Notes: generated by a model not told the origin, from the letters alone. A stretch of 64,000 nt of DNA from Pseudodesulfovibrio sp. zrk46 (GCF_012516435.1 NZ_CP051216.1:1304001-1368000); one strand, 5' to 3'. Positions 1-12,477 are shown, counted from the stretch's first letter. Numbers and translations: made by a program.

Positions 1-383
1 CAGATCGCCCCACGTATGATAATTTCATAAGATGATACGATAAACCATATACAGGTCAACAATATTCGTGAATATATACTCTCTTGAACCGAGGTCATAG
101 ACTCCCTCACGTAATACTGACGCAACCAATGGATCGGGATCATTCGTGAATACCGACTTCCGCGGTCTGATTAGTACATGAGAGCATGCATGGAAGAGCA
201 TATTGCTCAGAATGAGCGTATACGAGAAACGGTTGATTTTTCCGAAAAGGGGCGGCACAAGGGCAACCATACGGTGGAAACAAAAAATCACACGCCTCGA
301 TTAGGGAGAGGAGACGTGTGATTTTGCTGAGCGACCCGAGATGTCGGGGAGAGTTCGGGCCGTTCGATGTCCTGTTGGAAAAT
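1..383. other. Left edge, no supported gene
   Basis: No convincing gene is seen in the first 280 bases. The open frames on the minus strand here run through the terminator at 282-325 and have no ribosome-binding site or recognisable protein pattern, so they are not annotated. The right part holds the terminator of the small gene that ends at 384. Confidence 0.5.
282..325 (-). terminator. Rho-independent terminator of the 51-residue gene
   Basis: The arms AATCACACG-CCTC and GAGG-aga-CGTGTGATT form a stem. On the minus strand it ends in a run of six T. It lies about 60 bases downstream of the small gene at 384-539. Confidence 0.75.
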
Positions 384-539
384 TTAGGTAAGCTGGCTAA
401 TCCCCGCTGCCATGAAGAAGGACATGCAGATCCAGAGGCAGGTCTTAGCGGTTTCCGCTGCGAAGCAGCGTGCCGGGGTCGTGGAATCTTCAGGTTCGAT
501 AAGGTACGACCAAGTGAATTTTTCTTTGCCTTTGCGCAT
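384..539 (-). CDS. Small membrane-associated protein, 51 aa, function unknown
   Basis: This is a 51-codon frame starting at ATG 539, preceded by a near-ideal ribosome-binding site (AAAGGAGG, 7-8 bases upstream) and followed by a strong terminator, so it is very likely expressed. The product starts with a basic segment (MRKGKEKF), has a Pro/Thr-containing middle, and ends in a hydrophobic stretch of about 20 residues (from about residue 29) containing two Cys and several Met and Phe, consistent with one membrane helix or an amphipathic tail. I do not recognise the family. It is transcribed divergently from the LysR gene at 685, the usual arrangement for an LTTR and its target, so regulation by that protein is a reasonable inference but unproven. 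Confidence 0.7.
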   Translation of the reverse strand: MRKGKEKFTWSYLIEPEDSTTPARCFAAETAKTCLWICMSFFMAAGISQLT

Positions 540-684
540 ATTGTTTCCTCCTTTGAAATCCCTACTCCGCGGTAGGTGGATATTTTAATACGCAGAAGGC
601 GTGTTGTGGTCCAATAACAAAGCCTGAGGGCTGTCATAACGAATTCCGATTGCTGAGCGGAATGCATGGGATTAGGTTGATCAC

Positions 685-1566
685 ATGGAATTGTACCAAC
701 TGAGAACGCTCATAGCCGTTGCAGAGGAAGGCAACTTCACCCGGGCGGGCAAACGCGTGCACGCTACCCAACCCGCTGTCAGCGCCCATATCAAGGCACT
801 GGAAGAAGAGCTTGGCGTACGCCTGTTCGACCGCACCCCGCGTGGCGTTGAACTGACTGTGGCCGGTAGTGAATTGATTGCCGACGCCATCGACGTGTTG
901 GCCGCCGCCGAGAAGCTGCAGGCCCGGGCCGTGACCCTGCGCGGCGAAGTGGTGGGTAATTTCACCATTGGCCTGTGCGCGGACATGGCATTTCTCAAAG
1001 TGGAAAAACTGCTGGAGCACATGGGCGAACGCTTCCCCATGTTGAATATGCAGCTCTTGCAAATCCCATCAGGCGCAGTGCTTACCGATCTCCGCGCAAA
1101 GAATCTGGACGCGGGCTTTGTGTTCTCAGGTAACCCCTACAGCGATCTGCAGGCCATCAAGTTGACCGAGCCGGAATACTTCATTGTGGGGGCCGCCAAA
1201 TGGCGTGACAGGCTGGAAAACGCCGGCCCGGAAGAACTATCTCAATTCACTTGGGGTATGGCCACCGAAAACTCGCCGCTCCGGGAAATCCAGCTCTCGA
1301 TCTTCAGCGAATACGCCATTCGCCCTGCCCAGACCATTGGTGCCAATTCCGAGGAAGTGCTTCGTCCGCTGGTAGAAGAAGGCCGGGTACTGGCCATGAT
1401 GCGCGAAGATGAGGCCATGGAGCTGGTGGAATCCGGCAAGGGGGCCATCTGCACCTCACTCGGCAAGCACCCCACCGAACTGAACTTCGTCTACCGCAAG
1501 TCACAGGCTGACGAACCCGCGCTCGACGCGCTCATCAGTGTAGTGAAAGATGTGTGGGAAGTGTAA
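685..1566 (+). CDS. LysR-family transcriptional regulator
   Basis: The 293-residue protein has the usual LTTR length. An N-terminal winged helix-turn-helix spans residues 1-60, with the signature ATQPAVSAHIKALEEELG followed by RLFDRT. A linker helix runs to about residue 90, and the rest is a periplasmic-binding-protein-like effector domain. LTTRs are cytoplasmic tetramers that bind T-N11-A palindromes and often control a divergent gene. Here that would be the 51-residue miniprotein starting at 539, with a 145-base shared promoter region. The ATG at 685 has only a weak Shine-Dalgarno sequence but fits the family start exactly. The effector cannot be deduced from sequence. Confidence 0.93.
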   Translation: MELYQLRTLIAVAEEGNFTRAGKRVHATQPAVSAHIKALEEELGVRLFDRTPRGVELTVAGSELIADAIDVLAAAEKLQARAVTLRGEVVGNFTIGLCADMAFLKVEKLLEHMGERFPMLNMQLLQIPSGAVLTDLRAKNLDAGFVFSGNPYSDLQAIKLTEPEYFIVGAAKWRDRLENAGPEELSQFTWGMATENSPLREIQLSIFSEYAIRPAQTIGANSEEVLRPLVEEGRVLAMMREDEAMELVESGKGAICTSLGKHPTELNFVYRKSQADEPALDALISVVKDVWEV

Positions 1567-1614
1567 GCAGACCACACGCCATACAATTGGCGCATAAAAT
1601 CCATACAATTTACA

Positions 1615-3579
1615 TTATTCACCAGCCGCCGGCATGGTAAAAGTAAATATTGACCCTTGGTTAACGACACTCTCTGCTCGAATGCTACCGTTATAGTGCT
1701 CGATAATTTTTTTCGAAATTGCGAGGCCCATGCCGCTACCGCGAGTGACTTGCTTGAGGTCTGATTCCGCCTTGGCCACCTGATAGAACTTGTCGAATAC
1801 GCTCTCCAGTTCATCAGCAGGGATGCCTCTTCCGGTATCCTTGACGGACACCCGCAGCCAGCCGCTTTCGGTGGTGTCTGCCTTGATTACCACCTCTCCT
1901 TCATGAGTAAACTTGGCAGCATTGCCCACCAGATTGTTGAGAACCTGCAAAATCCTGTCTGGGTCGGCTACGACCTTGGGAAGATCTGTCTTCATCTCCA
2001 ATCGGAATGACACAGGGGAATCCGTGAAGTACCCCTCCAGGATCGGAGCGGCCTGCGTAAGCATTTTGACCGGGTCAACAGCCACATCGTTCCAGGCTAT
2101 GCCACCGGACTCAATCTTGGACAAATCAAGGAAATCGCTCACCAGACGGGTCAAGCGCTCCCCTTCCTGTTCGATGATATTCAGGTTGTCACTGATCCGC
2201 CGGCCCTTTTTATCCAGCCCTTTCTCCTTGCTGAACGGCAGGAAATATTTGGTAAAATCACGATCGATCAATTTGCAAAAACCAAGCACTGCGGTCAGTG
2301 GCGTACGCAGATCATGGGAAACCGTATTCAGTACAGCCGTCTTGAGCTCATCCACCTTTCTCAGCTCATAGTTGGCCATCTCCAGCTCACGGGAGCGATG
2401 CATCAGTTCTTCGGTGCGCGATTCAATGATCGTCTCCTGATAATTATTCAGGTCCTCAAGTTCCTTTTCCGCAAATCGACGTGCCCGGTTGTTGACCAAC
2501 AGGATAATGACCATCACTGAAAGCACAACGGCCACAATAGTGAGTGTCCACGCCTCGAACGCATAGGTATCGTAAATGGATTGCGGAACGTTGATGATGA
2601 TAGCCTGTTCAGGCAGATTGCTTTGGCTCAACCCGAACTTCTCCATCACGTTGTAATCGAACATGTATCGATTTGATTTCTGCAGCATTACCGGAATCAG
2701 ATCGATGCTCTTACCTTCAACTACATCCACGGCCATGGAAGCCGCCATTTCGCCCTGGTAGCGTCCCGACGCAAGCTTGCCGCCCACGATACCTTCACCG
2801 AGGTAAAAGTCCCATACGCCGTAAATGGGGACGTTTGAGGTGGAATACAGTTTGGTGATGCTTTCGCTGAATGTATAGCTAACTCCATCGGCATCCTTAG
2901 TGAAAGTCGCCAGAAATGCGGCACTGTCTTTTGGCAACCCGGCCAGCGTCTTCTGCATCCACTCCATAGACATGTTGTCCAGCCACGTAATATCCACTTC
3001 GCCCTGGAACTTATTGACCATATCCTGCGACCGGGCACGCATGATTCTTCCGGTGGTCGTATCGTCAATGACGAAATAGATGGTCTTGAGACCGGGTTGC
3101 AGATCTATGGCCGAGCGGATGGTAGCAGCCATGTCCGGTGCTTCAAATACCCCTGTAATATTCTTGAAATTCTCCTGCTCGGCCAATCCAAGATTATTGA
3201 CGCCGCAAAAGATGATAGGCGCGCCATTGAATAATTCATGGCGGTGCTCCATGGCGAAATTGACGGCATTGTCATCCGAAGTGATGACGGCAGCCAACTT
3301 GGTATCTCCATATTTGAGCTTGTACTTCTGGTTTAACAGCTCCAGATATTCCGGACTGAAATGGTTCTTGGTGTCCATGAATTCAATGAACAACTTGTAC
3401 TTGCCATTAAATCCATCCAAAGTTTCTTCAACACCCTTGGTAATGGATGCCGTCCAGTCGATATCAAGGTCATAGGAGTTGAGCAGCAGCACGTTTTTGA
3501 CCTCTGCCCGGGCAAAACTTGCACCCGACAGAAGCAATACTGCCAACAATGTCAGTATGAACCGTATCAATTTGTTCAC
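1615..3579 (-). CDS. Sensor histidine kinase with periplasmic ABC-substrate-binding-like sensor domain
   Basis: The order of domains is: a signal-like hydrophobic N-terminus (1-25); a periplasmic region to about 335 that resembles the ABC_sub_bind (PF04392-type) fold, with LLNSYDLDIDW, ITSDDNAVNF and FCGVNN motifs; one membrane helix at about 342-364; a coiled coil; a HisKA domain with phosphoacceptor His about 422 (SHDLRTPL); and an HATPase domain with an N box (NNLVGNAAKFT), DTGRG and GSGMGL. It should autophosphorylate on binding an extracellular small molecule. No response regulator is adjacent. I prefer the GTG at 3579, since the TTG two codons earlier is crowded against GAGAGTGG. The sensor half is paralogous in layout to the protein at 51330-54035. 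Confidence 0.9.
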   Translation of the reverse strand: MNKLIRFILTLLAVLLLSGASFARAEVKNVLLLNSYDLDIDWTASITKGVEETLDGFNGKYKLFIEFMDTKNHFSPEYLELLNQKYKLKYGDTKLAAVITSDDNAVNFAMEHRHELFNGAPIIFCGVNNLGLAEQENFKNITGVFEAPDMAATIRSAIDLQPGLKTIYFVIDDTTTGRIMRARSQDMVNKFQGEVDITWLDNMSMEWMQKTLAGLPKDSAAFLATFTKDADGVSYTFSESITKLYSTSNVPIYGVWDFYLGEGIVGGKLASGRYQGEMAASMAVDVVEGKSIDLIPVMLQKSNRYMFDYNVMEKFGLSQSNLPEQAIIINVPQSIYDTYAFEAWTLTIVAVVLSVMVIILLVNNRARRFAEKELEDLNNYQETIIESRTEELMHRSRELEMANYELRKVDELKTAVLNTVSHDLRTPLTAVLGFCKLIDRDFTKYFLPFSKEKGLDKKGRRISDNLNIIEQEGERLTRLVSDFLDLSKIESGGIAWNDVAVDPVKMLTQAAPILEGYFTDSPVSFRLEMKTDLPKVVADPDRILQVLNNLVGNAAKFTHEGEVVIKADTTESGWLRVSVKDTGRGIPADELESVFDKFYQVAKAESDLKQVTRGSGMGLAISKKIIEHYNGSIRAESVVNQGSIFTFTMPAAGE

Positions 3580-3682
3580 AACCAAACCACTCTCAACACA
3601 CTATAATAATTATTTTTTCACACCACCACTTAGAAGACACAATTCAATCATGCTACGGCTCATAAAAAAATGCCAGTATTAT

Positions 3683-3704
3683 AACTCCTTCATTCCTAGG
3701 AGTT
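3683..3704. promoter_or_regulatory. Hairpin in the leader of the sensor kinase
   Basis: AACTCCT and AGGAGTT arms with an 8-base loop lie about 100 bases upstream of the kinase start and just downstream of the terminator at 3710-3743. It could be a protein-binding site or a leader structure. Nothing shows which. Confidence 0.3.
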
Positions 3705-3709
3705 AAAAT

Positions 3710-3743
3710 AAAACCCCCCGACAAATGTCAGGGGGTTATTTTA
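3710..3743 (-). terminator. Terminator of the TPR lipoprotein gene
   Basis: A GC-rich stem, AACCCCCTGACA opposite TGTCGGGGGGTT, is followed on the minus strand by a T-rich tail. It begins at the stop codon of the lipoprotein gene. Confidence 0.75.
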
Positions 3744-4556
3744 ATTCTTCGGTGGCGGAGCAATCTTCGGCGGTGGTATATACGGCAGGCTGGACAGTCG
3801 CGATTCAATCACCTTGGGATTGGGATACGTCTCCAGGATTGATTCCAGCAGTTCCTTGGTCTTGGTATAATCCCGCTCGTTCTCATAAATGTCCGCCAGC
3901 AGGAAGATACTCAGGACGCGCGTCTCTTCCTCCACGTCCTGAAGTTCCAGCAGCATTTCCAAGGCGCGCTTTGATTGACTCCAATTGGAAATGAAGCTGT
4001 AGCTCTGGGCTAATTCATACAGGCAATTTGCCTTGTAATCATCATTCTCGGCCTGATTGGCGCAGTTTTCCAGCGTATCAGCCACCAGTTCATAGTTGCC
4101 CATGATCCGATACAATTTGGCCATGCGCAGCTGCGTCTGATAGGTATGTTCCGGTGAATTCATGGCGTGGACCAGGCACTTTTCAAAGGACTCGATGGCC
4201 TTGGCCCGGTTGCCCAGTTGTGCATACACATCGCCCAATTGGAACATGATGCGCCACGCATCTTCCGGGTCCACACCCAGCTCCAGATACATGGCTTCGA
4301 GCAGCACAACAGCCCTGTCCAAATCACCCTTGATGGACACCGCGATCTCGCTCAGCCGATCCCATGCCTCACGGCGATTTTTGCCCTGTGGTTCGACCTG
4401 CAGGTATCGTTCGTAGTCCTTTTCGGCCTCAAGGTAGAAGCCTTTGGAATACGCCGTACGTGCACGCTCGATATCCTCTTCGCCCGGTGTTTTCGATTCG
4501 ATACAGCCGGGCAGCACCAGCATGGCTGCGAGTATGATTGATAGAAGTAGTTTCAT
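3741..4556 (-). CDS. TPR-repeat lipoprotein
   Basis: The 271-residue product has a type II signal peptide with lipobox LPGC (lipidated Cys18). Tetratricopeptide-like helices follow across the remainder, for example GFYLEAEKDYERYLQVEP, DVYAQLGNRAKAIESFEKCL and LADIYENERDYTKTKELLES, and the tail is proline-rich (YIPPPKIAPPPKN). It should sit at a membrane facing the periplasm and act as a protein-interaction scaffold. It lies downstream of gyrA on the same strand, but a 437-base repeat-filled gap separates them, so an operon with gyrA is doubtful. The specific partner is unknown. Confidence 0.85.
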   Translation of the reverse strand: MKLLLSIILAAMLVLPGCIESKTPGEEDIERARTAYSKGFYLEAEKDYERYLQVEPQGKNRREAWDRLSEIAVSIKGDLDRAVVLLEAMYLELGVDPEDAWRIMFQLGDVYAQLGNRAKAIESFEKCLVHAMNSPEHTYQTQLRMAKLYRIMGNYELVADTLENCANQAENDDYKANCLYELAQSYSFISNWSQSKRALEMLLELQDVEEETRVLSIFLLADIYENERDYTKTKELLESILETYPNPKVIESRLSSLPYIPPPKIAPPPKN

Positions 4557-4616
4557 ATACCGCCAAATCTCTTAAGAATGCCTCCGGCGGCCCTTTGGGA
4601 CCCTGCCGGGAGCCTC

Positions 4617-4693
4617 CTCGCCGGAGAGGCGTCTCCGACGGCTTAAGAACCTTTTGTTAAAGGTTCTTAAGAATCTCCAAAACTTTTTATCGC
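4617..4693. repeat. Dispersed repeat family 1, copy A
   Basis: A CTCGCCGG...GGCGTCTCCGACGGCTTAAGAACC segment is followed by an AAGAACCTTT/AAAGGTTCTT hairpin and an AGTCTCC-like or AATCTCC tail. The same order of blocks recurs at 19153-19230 with small differences, also in a gap between operons. Confidence 0.8.
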
Positions 4694-4795
4694 GCCTTCG
4701 GCGAGGCCGAACCAGCGCGATAATGTGTCTATTTCTAACTCAACTGACTCAACCCGAAAAGCATTATCCGACAGCTGTCCCTATCAAGCTCCCTC

Positions 4796-4900
4796 TCCCC
4801 ACGCGGATGCGCATACAAAAAGTTTAGGAAAAAGTAGAGATGGGAATCTGGAGGAAGGGAGAGGGATAACCCTTTACAAAGGGTTTCCCACTCTCCCCCC
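4796..4900. repeat. Dispersed repeat family 2, copy A
   Basis: The block starts with GCGGATGCGCATACAAAAAG then TTTAGGAAA. A stem follows in which GGGAGAGGGA-AACCCTTT pairs with AAAGGGTT-TCCC-CTCTCCC. Related copies are at 19337-19395 (partial) and 24184-24305 (longer stem). Confidence 0.8.
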
Positions 4901-4993
4901 AGCCGTGACCGCAGGGAATGCAGCGTTGCACGGAGTGCACCTGCTCGCTAGAGCAGGGAGGCGCGAAGCGACTCAAGCGGCACGGAGGCATTC

Positions 4994-7441
4994 TTATGCC
5001 GGATTGTCGTTCAGTTTGTCGTCATCGTCCATGACGAGGTCGAAGCCTGCCACGGAGTTGCTGCCGTCCATGCGTACCAGTCGCACACCCTGGGTGGCGC
5101 GACCGCGGGTCAGGGACACTTCGCCAACGGACATGCGGATGACCTTGTTCTGCGTGGTGAGCAGGATCACGTCATCGCTCTCGTTGACCATGCGTGCACC
5201 GACGACCTTACCGGTCTTGTTGGTGAGACGCATGTTCAGGATACCCTTACCACCGCGAGATTGTACTCGATACTGGTCGATGGAAGTACGCTTACCGAAA
5301 CCGCCCTCAGAGACAGTCAACAGCTGATCGCGTTCTTCATCGCCGGTGACGACACAGGCAACAACTTCATCGTCGCCGCGCAGGGCCACACCCTTCACAC
5401 CAGCGGTGGCGCGTCCGAGCGGACGGGCATCGTTGATATTGAAGCGGATGGCGGAACCATCGCGGGTGGCGAGGATGCAATCCACATCAGGCTCGATCTC
5501 GCGGACCATCATCAGCTCATCGTTATCGCGCAGGTTGACCGCACGAATACCGGTGGAACGGCAGTTGCCGTACAGGCCGATGGAGGAGCGCTTGATCATG
5601 CCCTTCTTGGTGACGAAGAGGAAGAATCGATCATCTTCGAACTCACGCAGCGACAGACAGGTGGCGATGTATTCATCCTTGTCCAGCGGCAGCAGGTTGT
5701 TGACGTGTCCACCCTTGGCGTAGCGGGAACCTTCGGGAACCTGATGCACCTTGATTTTGAACATCTTGCCGAAGTTGGTGAACATCACCAGATGCTGATG
5801 GTTGGTGGTCAGCATGAAGGTGTGAATGAAGTCGCCGTCGCCGGTCTGAACACCGGAGATACCCTTTCCGCCACGACGCTGGGCCGTGTAGTTGGAGAGC
5901 GGTGTACGCTTGATGTAACCGCGCTGGGACAGGGTGATAACAGTCTCTTCATCCGGGATGAGATCTTCGATGTCGATGGAATCCGGGTCAGCCATGAGGA
6001 GTTCGGACTTACGCGGAGTGGCGTAGTTTTCCTTGATCTCCATGAGCTCAGTGCGGATGACACCCTTGAGCACTTCCTCGTTCTCGAGGATGGACTTGAA
6101 GTATTCGATTTTCTTCATCAGCTCGGCCAGTTCTTCGAGCAGCTTGTCGTGCTCGAGACCGGTGAGCTTCTGGAGGCGCATGTCGAGGATGGCCTTGGCC
6201 TGAATCTCGGTAAGTTCGAAGCGATCCATGAGTCCCTGACGGGCTTCATCAGGCGTCTTGGATGCGCGGATGAGCTTGACCACTTCGTCGATGTTGTCGA
6301 GGGCGATGCGCAAACCTTCCAAGATGTGGACGCGGCGCTCGCACTTCTCGAGATCGAACTTGGTGCGGCGAATAATGACTTCGCGGCGGTGATCCAGGAA
6401 GTGGCTGAGAACCTCTTTCAGGTTCAGCAGCATGGGACGCTTGCCCACAACGGCCATCATGTTGATGCCGAAGCTGCTCTCCAACGGAGTGAACTTGTAG
6501 AGGGAGTTGATGATGATATCTGCGATGGCGCCACGCTTGAGGTCCATGACGATGCGGATACCGTTGCGGTCTGATTCGTCGCGCAGATCGGAGATACCTT
6601 CGATCCTCTTCTCGTGGACCAGGGCTGCGATCTTTTCGACCAGGCTGGACTTGTTGAGCGCAAAGGGAATTTCCCTGATGACGATACGCTCTTTCTTACC
6701 CTTTTTGGCCTCTTCCACCTCAACCACACCGCGCATTTTGATGGAGCCGCGGCCAGTGGTGTAGGCGTCGATCAGTCCCTGCCCGCCGAAGACCATGCCG
6801 CCGGTGGGGAAGTCAGGACCGGTGACGTGCTGCATCAGATCAATGGCCGTGCAATCGGGAGTATCCAGCAGGTGCACGGAACCATCGATGAGCTCGCCCA
6901 GGTTGTGAGGCGGAATATTGGTGGCCATACCGACCGCGATACCGGTGGTACCGTTGAGCAGCAGGTTGGGCACCTTGGTGGGCAGGACAGAGGGCTCCTG
7001 CATGGTGTTATCGTAGTTGGCCCGGAAGTCGACGGTGTTCTTTTCGATGTCGCCGAGGAACTCGCCGCAGAGCTTGGCCATGCGTACTTCGGTGTAACGC
7101 ATTGCTGCCGCGGCATCGCCGTCGATGGAACCGAAGTTACCCTGGCCGTCCACCAGCATGTCGCGCATGGAGAAGTCCTGCGCCATACGGACGAGGGCGT
7201 CGTAGACTGCCGAGTCGCCGTGCGGGTGGTATTTACCGATGACGTCACCGACAACACGCGCGGACTTCTTGTACGCACGGTTGTGGTAGTTACCCAGGTC
7301 ATGCATGGCGTACAGGATGCGGCGGTGAACCGGCTTCAAGCCGTCACGCACATCCGGAATGGCACGCCCGATGATGACCGAGAGGGAGTACTCAAGATAG
7401 CTTTTCTTGAGTTCGCTTTCGATAGTAATCGTATTACTCAT
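4994..7441 (-). CDS. gyrA: DNA gyrase subunit A
   Basis: The 815-residue product is the breakage-reunion subunit of gyrase, which introduces negative supercoils with GyrB as an A2B2 complex. The N-terminal winged-helix domain has the catalytic tyrosine in AAMRYTEVR (Tyr116). The quinolone-pocket sequence HGDSAVYD keeps Ser77 and Asp81 (E. coli Ser83/Asp87), the susceptible form. The GyrA box (QRRGGKGI) and beta-pinwheel repeats in the C-terminal third separate it from ParC. The start ATG follows CGAGGC. gyrB ends 14 bases upstream, so gyrB-gyrA are co-transcribed. Confidence 0.98.
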   Translation of the reverse strand: MSNTITIESELKKSYLEYSLSVIIGRAIPDVRDGLKPVHRRILYAMHDLGNYHNRAYKKSARVVGDVIGKYHPHGDSAVYDALVRMAQDFSMRDMLVDGQGNFGSIDGDAAAAMRYTEVRMAKLCGEFLGDIEKNTVDFRANYDNTMQEPSVLPTKVPNLLLNGTTGIAVGMATNIPPHNLGELIDGSVHLLDTPDCTAIDLMQHVTGPDFPTGGMVFGGQGLIDAYTTGRGSIKMRGVVEVEEAKKGKKERIVIREIPFALNKSSLVEKIAALVHEKRIEGISDLRDESDRNGIRIVMDLKRGAIADIIINSLYKFTPLESSFGINMMAVVGKRPMLLNLKEVLSHFLDHRREVIIRRTKFDLEKCERRVHILEGLRIALDNIDEVVKLIRASKTPDEARQGLMDRFELTEIQAKAILDMRLQKLTGLEHDKLLEELAELMKKIEYFKSILENEEVLKGVIRTELMEIKENYATPRKSELLMADPDSIDIEDLIPDEETVITLSQRGYIKRTPLSNYTAQRRGGKGISGVQTGDGDFIHTFMLTTNHQHLVMFTNFGKMFKIKVHQVPEGSRYAKGGHVNNLLPLDKDEYIATCLSLREFEDDRFFLFVTKKGMIKRSSIGLYGNCRSTGIRAVNLRDNDELMMVREIEPDVDCILATRDGSAIRFNINDARPLGRATAGVKGVALRGDDEVVACVVTGDEERDQLLTVSEGGFGKRTSIDQYRVQSRGGKGILNMRLTNKTGKVVGARMVNESDDVILLTTQNKVIRMSVGEVSLTRGRATQGVRLVRMDGSNSVAGFDLVMDDDDKLNDNPA

Positions 7442-7455
7442 GTATTTGCCTCGGA

Positions 7456-9861
<2,406 letters not shown>

Positions 9862-11031
9862 CTACGCGTTTTCCTCAGTGTAGTAGGTCTCTTCCTGAAT
9901 CATCATGGGCATCACGATGACCTGATAATCCTTGTCGTCCACGCCGGTCACGCCGCAGGGAGCTTCGGTACCGGTCAAGGTGAACTTCACGGTTTCGGAA
10001 TTGAAGTGATTGAGTATGTCGATCAGGTTGCGGGTAGGGAACGCAATACGCTGCATATCGCCCGTAAAGGTGGCGTCAAGGGATTCTCGAGCAGTTCCCG
10101 TCTCCTGGCCTTGGGCGGAGACCAAAACTTCGGCTCCGTCGAAAGTGAAGTATGCGCAGCGGTTGGAATCGGTGTTGAAGAGAGAGACGCGGGAAAGGGC
10201 GTCCACCATCTCCAGTCGATTTACTTCAAGGGTGGAAACATCCGGGTCATTCAGCTTGGCCAGGAAGTTCTGGTAATTGGGGTACTGGTAATAACTCAGC
10301 GGCAGGGTGAAGGACTCGCGCTGGTCACCGGTACGGAAGAAGAGGCGCTTGTCGGAGATGGCCAGCTCGATCTCATCAGCAGTCAGCCACTTCTTGAGTT
10401 CGGCCAGGTACTTCTTCTGAATCAGGACACCCTCTTCAGGAATCATGGAATAGATGTCGTCGTTCACGAAGTTGAACATGGCGAACTGGTGTCCGTTCAG
10501 ACCGCAGACTTCCACCTTTTTCACACCGCCCATCTCACGGGGAACCAGATAGATGCAGGCGATGGCTTCCATGGAGTCTTCATCGGAAACGCAGAAGGCG
10601 ATCTTCTCAATGATCTCATGGAGGAAGTCACCGGACCAGAACACGGTGCCGTCTTCCGGGAAGGTGGAGAACTTCTGGAACCACTCAGGGTCGTTCACGG
10701 GGAACTTGTACTTCCTGGCCTTCTGCTCCACCAGCACATTGGTGGACTCTTCATCCGTACGGATGGTCAGTTCACCCTGATTGGAGCGGAGCTGCTTGAT
10801 CAGGTCGTAAAAGGCGCGTCCCTGAACACCGGCAAGACCTTCGCCCTCGATGGCAGCCGGATATGATCCGCGGAATTCCAGATTCGAGTCGGTGGACATC
10901 ACGTTCAGGTTTCCGTTCTCGCACTGGAGCCAGATGGTCCGGAGAAAGGCTGCCCCGGTTTTCGCGGGGATGATGTTGGCCGACTTCTGGAGGCCTTCAA
11001 TGATTTCATCTCTGTTCACTTTCAGAAACAT
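9862..11031 (-). CDS. dnaN: DNA polymerase III beta sliding clamp
   Basis: The 389-residue product is the processivity clamp that tethers polymerase III and other clamp-binding proteins to DNA. The three repeated clamp domains are recognisable, with the family start MFLKVNRDEIIEGLQKSANI and C-terminal VMPM segment close to the consensus VMPMR. The ATG is preceded by AAGGAGAT. The gene lies between dnaA and gyrB on the same strand, the classical origin order, with 147 bases separating it from dnaA. Confidence 0.97.
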   Translation of the reverse strand: MFLKVNRDEIIEGLQKSANIIPAKTGAAFLRTIWLQCENGNLNVMSTDSNLEFRGSYPAAIEGEGLAGVQGRAFYDLIKQLRSNQGELTIRTDEESTNVLVEQKARKYKFPVNDPEWFQKFSTFPEDGTVFWSGDFLHEIIEKIAFCVSDEDSMEAIACIYLVPREMGGVKKVEVCGLNGHQFAMFNFVNDDIYSMIPEEGVLIQKKYLAELKKWLTADEIELAISDKRLFFRTGDQRESFTLPLSYYQYPNYQNFLAKLNDPDVSTLEVNRLEMVDALSRVSLFNTDSNRCAYFTFDGAEVLVSAQGQETGTARESLDATFTGDMQRIAFPTRNLIDILNHFNSETVKFTLTGTEAPCGVTGVDDKDYQVIVMPMMIQEETYYTEENA

Positions 11032-11178
11032 AAATAATATCTCCTTAATTGAGATTTATTGACTCGGTTCTTTTGTTCCTAAAGTATGTAACCTTAGGAA
11101 ATCATGGTAAATTCTATGCACATCAATTGTTGCTGATTTGGAACGTTTGGAACCGAAAACAGCGTTATTTACTTTTGA
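11032..11178. promoter_or_regulatory. dnaA-dnaN intergenic region
   Basis: An AT-rich 147-base gap. It contains an inverted repeat TTCCTAA...TTAGGAA around 11075-11100 and CTATGCACA near 11113, one mismatch from the DnaA-box consensus TTATNCACA. It probably carries the dnaN promoter. No cluster of canonical DnaA boxes is seen. Confidence 0.35.
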
Positions 11179-12477
11179 TCACGTCATGCGACATTTATTC
11201 TTCAGGGTTTTCAACAGTTGTTTCAAATCGTAGTTATCTTCCTGTAATTGATCGATTTTTTTAACCGAGTAGAGCACTGTGGAGTGGTCTTTTCCACCAA
11301 ATGCACGTCCCAGTGCAGGGTAGGAAGTCTTGAGCATCTGCCGACAAAGGAACATTGCCACCTGTCTGGCCTGAGCTATGTGCTGGTGCCGTTTAGAGCC
11401 CGTCAGGTCACCTACGCGGATGTTGTAATGTTCGGAAACCACACCCATGATTTTCTTGGGCGTGAGGTCGTCTGTGGCCTTTTCTTCGGTGTTGGCCAGG
11501 ATGTGTTCAAAATCCTTCTGGCTCAGTTCCTTTTTCACCAACTCCTTGAATGCGAACAACTTGAGCAGGATGCCCTGGAGGTAGCGGAAGTCCGTGAAGC
11601 GCTGGGCCAGCGTAAGGATCTGTTCCTTGTTCAGGGTCAGACGCTTGGCGCGGCACTGGCGCTGGATATAGCCCACGCGGATCTCGAGGTCCGGTTCCTT
11701 CAGGGTGACGATGAGACCCCAGCCAAGGCGGGACTGGAGGGAGTCATCCAGGAAGTCATAGCTGGTGACCTTGTCACGGCAGGCCAGTACCATCTGCTTC
11801 TTGTTGTCGTAGAAGTGGTTGAAAATATTGACCAGCTCATGCTGGAAGTGGGGGTATTCCCTGATCTTCTGGAAGTCGTCAATGAACAGAAATGAGTATT
11901 CGAACAGATGGCTGCGCGCCCGGATGGTGTCGCCCTTGAACTGGATGGTGTAGAGCGAATTGAGTTCATCCATGGTGCCCATGAAGAGGGACGAATAGTC
12001 GTGTTTCTTAGCAATCTCGTTGGCAACGGACTTGATCAGGTGTGTCTTGCCTGATCCGCCGGGGCCGCAGATGATGAACGGATTGAACAGGGAGGCGGAC
12101 TGTTTGGCCACTTCCTTTGCCGAAGCAATGGGGAAGTAGTTCTTCTTGTTGATCAGGAATGTTTCAAAGGTGAATTCCTGACCAAAGGGGAAGTCGATGC
12201 GCTTGACCACTTCGGCGGTATTTACGCCCGTGGGGCGCTCGGAGGAGCCATTGTCACGATAGCTGACAAGGTAGCCGGCGCCGAGGAACAGGTTGAGCTG
12301 AGCCTCGAATTTACCCTGAATCTCGTTCTCGAACCATTTGGCAAAAAAGGCGTGGGGAAAGCCCACGGTGACCCGTTTATTTTCCTCGTCATACTCGAAA
12401 TGAAGTGGGTCAAACCACCGTTTCAGTTCATCGTCGGAGTTGGTCTGGAGCAGGTGCTTGCGAAGGGACTGTTTCAC
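11179..12477 (-). CDS. dnaA: Chromosomal replication initiator DnaA
   Basis: The 432-residue product is the AAA+ initiator that binds and unwinds oriC. It has Walker A GPGGSGKTHL (138-147), Walker B FLFIDDF (197-202), and a C-terminal domain IV from about residue 345 ending in the DnaA signature GKDHSTVLYSVKKI. Walker A differs from the common GGVGLGKTH form at the variable positions. Domain I/II is short, and the inter-domain linker is about 20 residues. The start is GTG with no clear Shine-Dalgarno, so the true start could differ. It is divergent from the DUF39 gene at 12999. Confidence 0.96.
   Translation of the reverse strand: MKQSLRKHLLQTNSDDELKRWFDPLHFEYDEENKRVTVGFPHAFFAKWFENEIQGKFEAQLNLFLGAGYLVSYRDNGSSERPTGVNTAEVVKRIDFPFGQEFTFETFLINKKNYFPIASAKEVAKQSASLFNPFIICGPGGSGKTHLIKSVANEIAKKHDYSSLFMGTMDELNSLYTIQFKGDTIRARSHLFEYSFLFIDDFQKIREYPHFQHELVNIFNHFYDNKKQMVLACRDKVTSYDFLDDSLQSRLGWGLIVTLKEPDLEIRVGYIQRQCRAKRLTLNKEQILTLAQRFTDFRYLQGILLKLFAFKELVKKELSQKDFEHILANTEEKATDDLTPKKIMGVVSEHYNIRVGDLTGSKRHQHIAQARQVAMFLCRQMLKTSYPALGRAFGGKDHSTVLYSVKKIDQLQEDNYDLKQLLKTLKNKCRMT

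Larger units (their letters stand above)
4557..4993. other. Intergenic region filled with dispersed repeats
   Basis: The 437 bases between the lipoprotein gene and gyrA hold no gene. They consist largely of two repeat modules annotated separately (4617-4693 and 4796-4900) and a small hairpin around 4690-4720 (ATCGCGC opposite GCGCGAT). Confidence 0.7.

Noticed and set aside
140-667. 175-codon minus-strand frame at the left edge
   Set aside because: It overlaps a better supported 51-codon gene with an ideal ribosome-binding site and runs through that gene's terminator.
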